Shown here piece by piece: positions 57,487-64,000 of a stretch of 64,000 nt of DNA. The DNA lies in contig NZ_JACKTL010000043.1 of assembly GCF_025822245.1 (NCBI RefSeq), positions 186,001 through 250,000 on the forward strand, given 5' to 3'. Source of the DNA: Mycolicibacterium hodleri (GTDB lineage Bacteria > Actinomycetota > Actinomycetes > Mycobacteriales > Mycobacteriaceae). The notes below the pieces were generated by a model. It did not search any database, was not told where the DNA came from, and saw only the letters and a list, made by a program, of their open reading frames with translations. How positions within the stretch are numbered: the stretch's first letter is position 1; every line of letters begins with the position of its first letter. Made by a program: the position numbers and the translations under genes.

Positions 57487-57513
57487 GCCCCGGCCGGGAA
57501 GCCCGACCGGGGC
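57487..57513. terminator. Rho-independent terminator between convergent genes
   Basis: GCCCCGGCCGGG-AAG-CCCGACCGGGGC forms a 12-bp stem with one mismatch and a three-base loop. On the minus strand it is followed directly by TTTTT, on the plus strand by CTTT, so it best terminates the minus-strand coiled-coil gene and may also stop the plus-strand MBL gene. Confidence 0.8.
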
Positions 57514-57557
57514 CTTTCCAGAGCTGGCCGCCAGTTTTCGACGGAGGATTCGTACGG

Positions 57558-58088
57558 CTAGGCGCCCGCGTTGCGGGCCGTCACGGCGGCGGCCGTCGTC
57601 TGAGCAGTGGGCGGCACGATGGGGGCTGCCACGCCGTCGGCGTCGTCCAGGACTGTCTCCGTCTGGCCGTCGGCCGCAGACAGATCCTTGCTCTTCTGCG
57701 CGGCCAGCACCTCGACGAGGAGGGCCTCGTCGTACTTCGCCTCGGCGGCTTGTGCCTTCTTGCGTGCTTCTTCTGCTTCGCGCTGCGCCTTGCTCCGCGC
57801 CTTGCGCAACGTTTCCCGCTGTTCAGCCGACGCCTTGATCGCACGCTTGAGTTCGGCCTGCTGGTCGACTGCGGCTTGCAGCGCTTCCTCGTCGGCGCTG
57901 CGCCGTGCGGCATTGTCCTCGAGCCGTTCCAGCACGATGGACAGCTGGCTCTCGGCCTTGACCGCAGCTTCCTGTGCGGCCTGCCACGTGCCACGCGGCT
58001 CATCCAATGCGGCGTGGTCGACTTCCAAGTCGGCATTGGTGTCGGTGGTCGTGGGGTCGGACTGTTCCCGTGCGTCTGCGGTTGTCAT
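57558..58088 (-). CDS. Coiled-coil protein, hypothetical
   Basis: 176 residues, Ala/Glu/Lys/Gln-rich. A long helix with heptad character spans about 30-130 (WQAAQEAAVKAESQLSIVLE, LERLEDNAARRSADEEALQA, RKARSKAQREAEEARKKAQA). The ends are Thr/Ala-rich and probably disordered. There is no signal peptide, and it resembles mycobacterial cytoplasmic proteins of unknown role. ATG 58106 is an alternative start. A strong terminator follows. Confidence 0.65.
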   Translation of the reverse strand: MTTADAREQSDPTTTDTNADLEVDHAALDEPRGTWQAAQEAAVKAESQLSIVLERLEDNAARRSADEEALQAAVDQQAELKRAIKASAEQRETLRKARSKAQREAEEARKKAQAAEAKYDEALLVEVLAAQKSKDLSAADGQTETVLDDADGVAAPIVPPTAQTTAAAVTARNAGA

Positions 58089-58353
58089 GATGTCGCTCGC
58101 TTCCATGTTTCGGAGTTCTCGCGCGCTGGGCGCGGAAAGTGTCCTTCGGCTGACTCGTCGATTGACGGCGCCGTACTAGTGGGGTTCCCGATATTCGACA
58201 TTGCAACCGCCGGGGCGGTTGACCGGCTCCGGCACGTGGCAGCGGACAAGGGGACCCTGGCAGTACCTCTACTGCGGGGATCTCCCTGGTTCCGGAAACA
58301 CTGCATAACTTCGTAGCAGAGGTGTCTTGTTCGACCAACGTGAAGGGCGAGTA

Positions 58354-59148
58354 GTGGTAAACGGTCAGTTCGCAACGCAGGCAGAACTTTTCGATCTCAG
58401 TGGTAAGCGCGGGCTGGTCACCGGTGGCACCAGGGGCATCGGGATGATGATCGCGCGCGGGCTTCTTCAGGCGGGTGCCCGCGTGGTCATCAGCTCACGC
58501 AACGCAGAAGCGTGCGCTCAGGCGCAGGAGCAGCTGGCTGAATTCGGCGACGTGTGGGCGGTGCCCGCCGATCTGTCCCGGCACGAGGAGGTCGAGCGAC
58601 TCGCCGATCTCGTCACGGCAGACTCCGGAAGTCTCGACATCCTCGTCAACAACGCGGGTGCCATGTGGGACGAGCCGTTGGAGACCTTTCCGGACGCAGC
58701 CTGGGACACGGTCGTCGACCTCAACTTGAAGTCGCCGTTTTGGCTGGTGCAGGCACTCCTGCCGGCACTCCGCAGCGCTGGGACCGCCGACGATCCCGCG
58801 CGAATCATCAACATCGGCAGCATCGCCGCCATCCACATCCCTGCGCGGCCCAACTACTCGTACTCCAGCAGCAAGGCTGCGCTACATCAACTCACCAGAG
58901 TGCTCGCCAAGGAGTTGGGCCCACAGCACATCACGGTGAACGCGGTGGCGCCGGGACCGTTCCCGTCGGCGATGATGGCGGCAACCCTCGACGAGTTGGG
59001 TGAGGCGATAGCGGCGTCGGCCCCGCTACGCCGGATCGGTCGCGACGACGACATGGCGGGTGTGGCCGTGTTCCTCGCCAGCCGGGCAGGCGCGTACCTC
59101 ACGGGCGCCATCATCCCCGTCGACGGAGGGATAGCCACTACCGCGTGA
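58354..59148 (+). CDS. Classical SDR-family oxidoreductase
   Basis: 264 residues from GTG 58354, which has GAAGG seven bases upstream. Cofactor motif RGLVTGGTRGIGMMIARGLL, NNAG motif DILVNNAGAMWDEP, catalytic Ser in IINIGSIAAIHIPA and Tyr-x-x-x-Lys in YSYSSSKAALHQL. The end TGAIIPVDGGIATTA is standard. SSRNAEA after strand beta2 favours NADPH. It lies directly upstream of an MmyB-type XRE regulator read on the same strand, the usual pairing of that regulator with an SDR. Confidence 0.9.
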   Translation: MVNGQFATQAELFDLSGKRGLVTGGTRGIGMMIARGLLQAGARVVISSRNAEACAQAQEQLAEFGDVWAVPADLSRHEEVERLADLVTADSGSLDILVNNAGAMWDEPLETFPDAAWDTVVDLNLKSPFWLVQALLPALRSAGTADDPARIINIGSIAAIHIPARPNYSYSSSKAALHQLTRVLAKELGPQHITVNAVAPGPFPSAMMAATLDELGEAIAASAPLRRIGRDDDMAGVAVFLASRAGAYLTGAIIPVDGGIATTA

Positions 59149-59169
59149 CCTGCCGGCACCGAGGGCTTC

Positions 59170-59188
59170 GAGGTATTGGTGGTACCTC
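59170..59188. promoter_or_regulatory. 19-bp palindrome upstream of MmyB-type regulator
   Basis: GAGGTA-TTGGTGG-TACCTC, a perfect six-base inverted repeat, 33 bp before the regulator's ATG and 22 bp after the SDR stop. Likely autoregulatory operator. Confidence 0.5.
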
Positions 59189-59221
59189 CCTTCGCTCGCG
59201 GTGCGGGCCTACGGTGGGTGA

Positions 59222-60127
59222 ATGGACTCCACGCTCGATCTGCGCACCGAGATCCAAGAGTTCCTGAGGTCGCGTCGCAGCCGCATCACGCCCGACATGG
59301 CTGGCCTGCCCGCCTACGGTGGCAACCGCCGGGTCAAGGGGCTGCGTCGAGAGGAAGTAGCTCTCCTCGCAGGGGTGTCGGTGGAGTACTACGTGCGGAT
59401 GGAGCGCGGCGCCCTGGCCGGTACCTCCGACGCCGTGCTCGACGCGTTGGCCTCGGCCTTGCGACTCGACGACGCGGAGCGCGATCACCTGTTTCACCTC
59501 GCGCGCCAGTCCGGGGCTCCCGGCGGTCGGCGGCACCGCCAGTCTCCCGCGACGGTGCGTCCCGCGCTGCAGGAGGTGCTCGACGCCATCACCGGTGCGC
59601 CGGCGTTGATCCGCAATGCGCGCCACGACGTGCTGGCCATGAATCAACTTGCCCGGGCGCTGTTTTCACCGGTATTGGCCCACCCGCGAAGGCCGGTCAA
59701 CTTGGCGCGGTTCGTGTACGTGCATCCCCGTGAGGCTGCGGTGTTCTTCGTCGACTACGACCACGCGACGCGAAATGCGGCCGCGATGTTGCGGATGGAA
59801 GTGGGCCGCAATCCGCACGACGAGGAGCTCGTCGCCTTGGTGGCCGAATTGACGGCGTGCAGTGAGCTCTTCCGGCAGCAGTGGTCATCTCGGGACGTGC
59901 GGCTGCACGGACACGGGTGCAAGCGCGTCAACCATCCGGTGGTGGGCCTGCTCGACTTGAACTTCGAGTCCATGGATCTGCCCACCGAATCTGGCCTGCA
60001 GTTGAACGTCTACACCGCACCCGCGGGCGGGCCGGCCGCCGACAAGCTGGCCGTGTTGGCGTCGTGGGCCACCCAGGAGGCGTCGGCGATCGAGCTCCTT
60101 GGCGCCGGCGGGGAGGAGACCCGGTAA
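59222..60127 (+). CDS. XRE-family regulator with MmyB-like ligand domain
   Basis: 301 residues. The N-terminal HTH contains the family signature RSRITPDMAGLPAYGGNRRV then KGLRREEVALLAGVSVEYYV with RMERG. The C-terminal MmyB-like (PAS-type) domain includes ALIRNARHDVLAMNQLARAL, FVDYDHATRNAAAMLRMEVG and HGHGCKRVNHPVVGLLDLNF. These regulators bind fatty-acyl-like ligands in the best-studied case and repress an adjacent SDR; here the SDR lies immediately upstream on the same strand rather than divergently. Confidence 0.9.
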   Translation: MDSTLDLRTEIQEFLRSRRSRITPDMAGLPAYGGNRRVKGLRREEVALLAGVSVEYYVRMERGALAGTSDAVLDALASALRLDDAERDHLFHLARQSGAPGGRRHRQSPATVRPALQEVLDAITGAPALIRNARHDVLAMNQLARALFSPVLAHPRRPVNLARFVYVHPREAAVFFVDYDHATRNAAAMLRMEVGRNPHDEELVALVAELTACSELFRQQWSSRDVRLHGHGCKRVNHPVVGLLDLNFESMDLPTESGLQLNVYTAPAGGPAADKLAVLASWATQEASAIELLGAGGEETR

Positions 60128-60261
60128 GCACGTCGGCCGGCGGCGCAAAGCGGTGTCGTCTTCTATTGTGCAACGGAAATCGCAGCCGCCCCCGCGATGC
60201 GAGGGCCGATATGGGCTGTGTGCCTTTAGTGTTGGGTGATGTCGCCAGATTGGACAGTCGT

Positions 60262-60669
60262 GTGACGCGTCGGAGGATTGTGCTGCACCTGATGGTCGCG
60301 TTGTCGATGGTCGTCACCTCCGGACTGGCGATCACCCCGATGGCTCGTGCGGCCGACGCCGCGGCGAGGCTGTCGGTGTCGTCGACGTGGCAGACCGGTT
60401 TCATCGCCCACTTCACGATCGTCAACGCGAGCGCGGCGCCGATGACGGATTGGCGGCTCGAATTCGACTTGCCTGCGGGTGAATCCGTGTCGCATACGTG
60501 GAGTAGCACCTTCGTGCAATACGGCACGCACTACGTTCTCACCCCCGCGAATTGGAATCGCGTCATTGCGCCGGGTGGTTCGGCCACAGGTGGTCTACGA
60601 GGCGTGCTGACCGGTTTCTATGCGCCGCCGTCGAATTGCGTGCTCAACGGGCAATATCCCTGCATCTAG
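60262..60669 (+). CDS. Secreted CBM2 (cellulose/chitin-binding) protein, Rv1987-like
   Basis: 135 residues from GTG 60262. A signal peptide ends near MARAAD (about residue 33). The mature part is one carbohydrate-binding module of family 2: LSVSSTWQTGFIAHFTIVNA, APMTDWRLEFDLPAGESVSH, YVLTPANWNRVIAPGGSATG and CVLNGQYPC. Surface tryptophans and a terminal disulfide are kept. There is no catalytic domain. It is strikingly similar to M. tuberculosis Rv1987, a secreted CBM2 protein reported to bind cellulose and influence host responses. Confidence 0.88.
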   Translation: MTRRRIVLHLMVALSMVVTSGLAITPMARAADAAARLSVSSTWQTGFIAHFTIVNASAAPMTDWRLEFDLPAGESVSHTWSSTFVQYGTHYVLTPANWNRVIAPGGSATGGLRGVLTGFYAPPSNCVLNGQYPCI

Positions 60670-60741
60670 AGGCTTTTTGCGCCGAGGTCCGCTACTCCGA
60701 TGCCAGCCGAGGCTTGACCCACACCGAAGGAAGACGCAAGA

Positions 60742-61353
60742 GTGGGGCCCATGAAGACGATCGCATACCGCCATACGGCAATCGTCGGCCTGGCCGTCGT
60801 CGCACTCGTCACTGGGGGCTGCAGCAACGTCAATGGCGTGGACCCGTCGTCGTCGCCACGGATCGGATTGATCGCCACCTCCGAGACTGCAGCCCCGCCT
60901 GCCGAAGTGAAACTGACCGGGGAGAGAGACGTCGAGGTGACGCTGACCGGTCCGATTGCCGCGAAGTACGCGTCGGCAACCGAGTACCAGCGGCAGGCTC
61001 TTGGCAAGCCTCTGACGGGTGACCGCAACGCAGGCGTGCGGGAGAGCGGTCTGGTGTTCCAGCAGTTCCAAGGCGGCGTGATCACGGCCAAGAACGACGA
61101 AGCGGGCACGCCTGGATACATCACCTGGGGGAAGATCCGGGAGGCCTGGAACGTGCAGCGCGACCCTGACGGCGTGCCCGCGGTCACCGGCGAAAACGGC
61201 TCAGTGGGTCCGCTGGGAGCGCCCACCAGCGACGAGAACGCCGTCGGCGATCTCCTGGTGACGACCTTTGAACACGGCAAGATCGAGTACGACCCGAAGA
61301 CGGACCAGGTCAAGGTGACGGTCAACGGCAAGGTGGTGCCCTCCGGGCTCTGA
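60742..61353 (+). CDS. Lipoprotein with LGFP-like repeats
   Basis: 203 residues. The signal ends in a lipobox-like VTGGC near residue 27, so lipid attachment is likely. The mature part has an LGFP-type pattern: ALGKPLTGDRNAGVRESGLV then FQQFQGGVITAKNDEAGTPG, continuing with an incomplete second unit (LGAPTSDENAVGDLLVTTFE HGKIEY). LGFP repeats are thought to hold proteins to the mycolyl-arabinogalactan layer. GTG 60742 is chosen because GAAGGAAG sits eight bases upstream; ATG 60751 is an alternative. Confidence 0.8.
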   Translation: MGPMKTIAYRHTAIVGLAVVALVTGGCSNVNGVDPSSSPRIGLIATSETAAPPAEVKLTGERDVEVTLTGPIAAKYASATEYQRQALGKPLTGDRNAGVRESGLVFQQFQGGVITAKNDEAGTPGYITWGKIREAWNVQRDPDGVPAVTGENGSVGPLGAPTSDENAVGDLLVTTFEHGKIEYDPKTDQVKVTVNGKVVPSGL

Positions 61354-61484
61354 CGGACAGGGCAGGTCTACCCGAAATCGGATATGCGGCGTGGCGGAAG
61401 TCGCTAGGCCACTTGGCAAGTCGCACCGGGGGACCGATTGGCGTTGACGGACTCATTCCAGGATTGTCGCGCGCTGCGACCAGA

Positions 61485-61901
61485 ATGACTGGCGCATTGG
61501 CGCTCCCGGAGGTGGACCCATCACTTTGCCGTTGCCGCGTGATCCAGGTGCTACATGTCGCCGAAGCGCTCGTCGTCGACCCGGGCGATCCCCGTGAAAT
61601 TCGAGACTGGGCCCTGCTGGTGTCCGTCAGTGACCACACCCTCAGTCGACGGTTCGTTGAACAGACGGGTGTCAATTTCTCCCGTTGGCGTCGACGTGCA
61701 CGCCTCGTGCGCTCGCTGGAAATGTTGGCCGGACGTCAACCAGTGACCACGATCGCGCTCAACCTTGGCTATGCCACGGCGAGCTCCTTCATTGCCCTGT
61801 TCCGACACACGTTCGGCGAATCCCCATGGCCTAACGCCAAAGACTCATCGACGCGAAGTCATCAGTGGCCTCACGGACCTCGCGAAGTGCGCCGTAGTTA
61901 G
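61485..61901 (+). pseudogene. Truncated AraC-family regulator (DNA-binding part only)
   Basis: About 138 codons match just the C-terminal HTH half of a cupin-AraC regulator: VAEALVVDPGDPREIRDWAL, LVSVSDHTLSRRFVEQTGVN and ALNLGYATASSFIALFRHTF. The N-terminal cupin domain that such proteins carry is absent, since the preceding lipoprotein gene ends at 61353. The last ~20 residues look unrelated to the family. It may still bind DNA, but truncation and remnant status are more likely. Confidence 0.55.
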
Positions 61902-62149
61902 CCGATCGGCTTGGCAGAGTTTTACTTGTTGGCTACTATGGGCGGGTGCAGTTCGATCGGCCGTTTGCGTCACCGCAGAACGATGCCCAAGGCTCGGGGT
62001 TCGGACGAGGGCGGAACGGCATCTGATCAATCGACGGGTTCGGCACGTGCCGTTGATGTTTCAGGTTCGCTTGGTACCGGCCGGCATGCCGCCGGGGCGC
62101 TACCCGGCGATGAATGGAAGGCGGAGTATGACGCGGTCGACGGGTGGGC
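61902..62149. other. No gene recognised
   Basis: 248 bp between the truncated AraC gene and the deazaflavin-type gene. Several short frames cross it but none shows a start with ribosome site or family resemblance. No RNA gene or palindrome was seen. Confidence 0.4.
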
Positions 62150-62752
62150 ATGACTTCTCGCGACCCTCCAGTGTCGTGGCGAGTCATGCTCGTTGACGGA
62201 CGAACGGGCAGCCGGGGGATCACCCGTATGCTCGCCGCGCTGCTTGGGGTCGGTGTGGCGCTGGCAGGCATTGTCTGGCTGGTGCCGAGAGCGCTCCGAC
62301 GAAACTGGGATCGCGTCCGGCGCAGCGCCACGACGATGCGTGCCTTGAAGTACTACAACCGCGGCAGGCTCAGGATGGCTGGCGGCGAACGTTCCGCCAC
62401 CGCGATTCTCACCCACGTCGGACGCCGCAGTGGGCGGAGCTATCGGACACCGGTGGGTGCCTATGCCTACGGTGATGGCTTCGTCCTCACACTGATCCAC
62501 GGCCGCACCCAGAGCGACTGGTGCCGCAACGTGATGGCAGCCGGTAGCTGCACCCTGACGTGGAAGGGGCATACCTACGAGCTAGAACGGCCCGAAGTCG
62601 TTTCCGCGCACGAGGTGATGGAACGAACCTGGCCGGTCGGGGAGCGAGTGCTCTTCCGGCTCATCGGGCTCCGCGAGTTCCTGTGGCTGCGCCTCGCCCC
62701 GGAACGCCCGGACGGGGCCACTCGACAACGGTCGTCTCAAGGTGAGCCGTAG
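62150..62752 (+). CDS. Deazaflavin-dependent nitroreductase-family protein with N-terminal helix
   Basis: 200 residues. After a possible transmembrane helix (MLAALLGVGVALAGIVWLVP, about 27-46) comes the Ddn-like split barrel: ATAILTHVGRRSGRSYRTPV, FVLTLIHGRTQSDWCRNVMA and CTLTWKGHTYELERPEVV. F420 binding is inferred from the SGRSYRTPV loop. Membrane attachment would suit reduction of a lipophilic quinone. ATG 62150 is one of several starts (GTG 62144, ATG 62186, ATG 62228); no clear ribosome site decides. Confidence 0.75.
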   Translation: MTSRDPPVSWRVMLVDGRTGSRGITRMLAALLGVGVALAGIVWLVPRALRRNWDRVRRSATTMRALKYYNRGRLRMAGGERSATAILTHVGRRSGRSYRTPVGAYAYGDGFVLTLIHGRTQSDWCRNVMAAGSCTLTWKGHTYELERPEVVSAHEVMERTWPVGERVLFRLIGLREFLWLRLAPERPDGATRQRSSQGEP

Positions 62753-63021
62753 TCTCTGCAGATTGTTCGCCAGTGGCCTACGAACTTCTGAGAACCGATG
62801 AACAGGGGTCTCGATTGCGAGGACACCAAGCCGCGCAACTTGTTCGGCTCTAGCGGCCAAGCGGAAGACGAAACTTCGCCGCACCCAGCCGGTAGGTCCG
62901 CACGGAACGTTGGTGACCCCTAGATCTACAGCTGTCCTTGAGCGGTATTACAGCAATCTTCCAGCAATGCCGTGAATGCTGTGCGAACGCTGATGCTCGA
63001 TCGACAACGTGAGGTGACGCC
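62753..63021. other. Intergenic region, no gene recognised
   Basis: 269 bp between the deazaflavin-type gene and a secreted-protein gene. No supported ORF. GTGAGGTGA shortly before 63022 includes the ribosome site of the next gene; the direct repeat CAGCAAT(c/g)-type near 62950-62980 has no evident meaning. Confidence 0.35.
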
Positions 63022-63420
63022 ATGAGTGGTGTGAAGTTCAGTGCAGCCGTCGTCGCACTGGTGGCGTCGTCGGCATGGTTCGGGTGCGGCGTAGCGGCAG
63101 CTGACGACTACAGCGGTCAGACCTACGCCGATGCATCGAAGGCGATCGGCGACGCGGGAAAGAAGGTCGTGGTGGCCAGCCGCGCCGGCGACGCCCTCGA
63201 TCAGGACAACTGCGTCGTAGCCAAGTCCGAGCCGGCGCCGTGGATCAAGGGCGACGATTTTTCGCCCGTCACGGACACCGTGTTGCTGAACCTGAACTGC
63301 AACGCCGGGGTCGCCACTGCCACGACTCCCGGCAACTCGGCGGCTAGTCCCGAGGGACGGGCGGCGATACAGGCGGCGAAGGACAAAGCAGCCAAGGATG
63401 CCGCGTCGTCGAGCGGATAG
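63022..63420 (+). CDS. Secreted hypothetical protein
   Basis: 132 residues. The signal peptide (VKFSAAVVALVASSAWFGCG) cleaves near GVAAAD at about 27. The mature part begins DDYSGQTYADASKAIGDAGK then KVVVASRAGDALDQDNCVV, reminiscent of one PASTA-like unit, with two cysteines (DNC, LNC) that can pair. The tail is Ala/Lys-rich (QAAKDKAAKDAASSSG). Similar small exported proteins are widespread in mycobacteria; function unknown. GAGGTGA lies before the ATG. Confidence 0.7.
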   Translation: MSGVKFSAAVVALVASSAWFGCGVAAADDYSGQTYADASKAIGDAGKKVVVASRAGDALDQDNCVVAKSEPAPWIKGDDFSPVTDTVLLNLNCNAGVATATTPGNSAASPEGRAAIQAAKDKAAKDAASSSG

Positions 63421-63555
63421 GTGCATGAGAGGCTAAGGGCGGCAACGGCATCCAGCGTTGCCGCGGTGGTTTCGGAGTCGCCGTCGCGGGTCGTGAGTCT
63501 TCGGCTGAGGGCGAAATCTTGGTGGACCTCGAATGGACTCGATAGCGTTGACGCC

Positions 63556-64000
63556 ATGGTCGTTACGCGGCAAGCCATCTACGACGTTGACGGCCTGGCG
63601 ATGGTCGGACACTTGGCACGTCCCGACGGTGAGGGGCCGTGGCCGGCGGTGCTCATCGGCCACGACGGTATCGGCTTGGAGGACTACCAACGCGGCCGCG
63701 CCGACCTCCTCGCAGACCGCGGTTACATCGTTCTTGCGATGGACTATCACGCTGGCCGAACGTATTTCGGTGAACCAGAGGCGATGCTGGCGCGGGTGAT
63801 GCCGCTGCTGGCTGACCCTGGTCGCATGCGAGCCGTCGGCCGGGCGGCACTCGATGTTCTACTGGCCGAACCTGGAACCGACCGCGAACGGTTGGCGATG
63901 GTGGGGTTTGGCGCTGGCGGCCGAATCGTGCTCGAACTCGCCGGGACGGGAACACGAGTCGAGGCTCTTGCGGCGATCCACCCGGCCCTGCCCGCGACCA
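63556..64000 (+). CDS. Dienelactone-hydrolase-like protein, nucleophile apparently lost (C-terminus outside window)
   Basis: The first 148 residues are present. The alpha/beta-hydrolase layout of dienelactone hydrolases is clear: PWPAVLIGHDGIGLEDYQRG, RGYIVLAMDYHAGRTYFGEP and LAMVGFGAGGRIVLELAGTG. In the family the nucleophile is the central residue of GxCxGG (sometimes Ser). Here the elbow reads GFGAGG, with glycine in the nucleophile position. Either this branch is non-catalytic or uses different chemistry, or the alignment of this loop is shifted. His and Asp of the triad would lie partly beyond the right edge. Confidence 0.75.
   Translation, partial: MVVTRQAIYDVDGLAMVGHLARPDGEGPWPAVLIGHDGIGLEDYQRGRADLLADRGYIVLAMDYHAGRTYFGEPEAMLARVMPLLADPGRMRAVGRAALDVLLAEPGTDRERLAMVGFGAGGRIVLELAGTGTRVEALAAIHPALPAT

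Noticed and set aside
61911..62153. A plus-strand ORF of about 80 codons between the AraC remnant and the deazaflavin gene
   Set aside because: No ribosome site, no family resemblance and low-quality composition compared with neighbours.
1..64000. CRISPR arrays, tRNA or rRNA genes, insertion sequences, prophage or integration sites
   Set aside because: No spaced direct-repeat array, no recognisable tRNA/rRNA sequence, no transposase or integrase motif and no terminal inverted repeats were seen on reading.

Overview
The window is high-GC actinobacterial DNA with the look of a fast-growing environmental mycobacterium (Mycolicibacterium-like). Supporting signs are several F420/deazaflavin-type oxidoreductases, an AAC(2')-I type aminoglycoside acetyltransferase, a CBM2 protein very like M. 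tuberculosis Rv1987, a DUF2993/LmeA-type protein, an LGFP-type lipoprotein, many small Ala/Pro-rich secreted proteins, frequent GTG starts and several apparently leaderless starts. I see no rRNA, tRNA, CRISPR array, insertion sequence or phage gene. This is an accessory, catabolic and regulator-rich stretch.

Region by region. 1-9.2 kb holds an organosulfur locus: on the minus strand a DmoA/DszA-type monooxygenase, SsuD and an SfnB-type dehydrogenase; on the plus strand a MetN-MetI-MetQ-like importer translationally coupled to a second DszA-type monooxygenase. 9.2-22.6 kb is mixed: DDAH, metallophosphoesterase, DUF2993 protein, ACC deaminase, GlxA-type AraC regulator with a coupled metallo-hydrolase and S4 protein, an NmrA/F420 pair facing an AraC regulator, an FKBP lipoprotein, an RNase Sa-like ribonuclease with its barstar inhibitor, AAC(2'), an isochorismatase-like hydrolase and a TetR regulator. 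23.3-24.9 kb is a small zone of gene decay (frameshifted small ORF, deleted GNAT acetyltransferase, truncated NTF2-like gene).

25.0-33.9 kb is one long minus-strand operon: XRE-cupin regulator, amidohydrolase, a complete PotABCD-type importer, a PuuB-like FAD amine oxidase, a PhnZ/TmpB-like HD-domain protein and an NTF2-like protein. Most junctions overlap by 4 bp and a perfect palindrome lies upstream. I read it as uptake and oxidation of an amine or possibly an aminophosphonate; it is the best candidate here for an undescribed pathway.

34-64 kb is an array of stand-alone redox enzymes (SDR, MDR, F420-type, alpha/beta hydrolases, NTF2-like), each beside its own regulator (HxlR, TetR x3, MarR, WYL, XRE-MmyB). 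Several have clear palindromic operators. This half also contains an EAL-DICT protein, a frameshifted SDR that falsely fuses to the next gene, fragments of an SDR, an MFS transporter and an AraC regulator, and at the right edge a dienelactone-hydrolase-like protein that seems to lack its nucleophilic cysteine.
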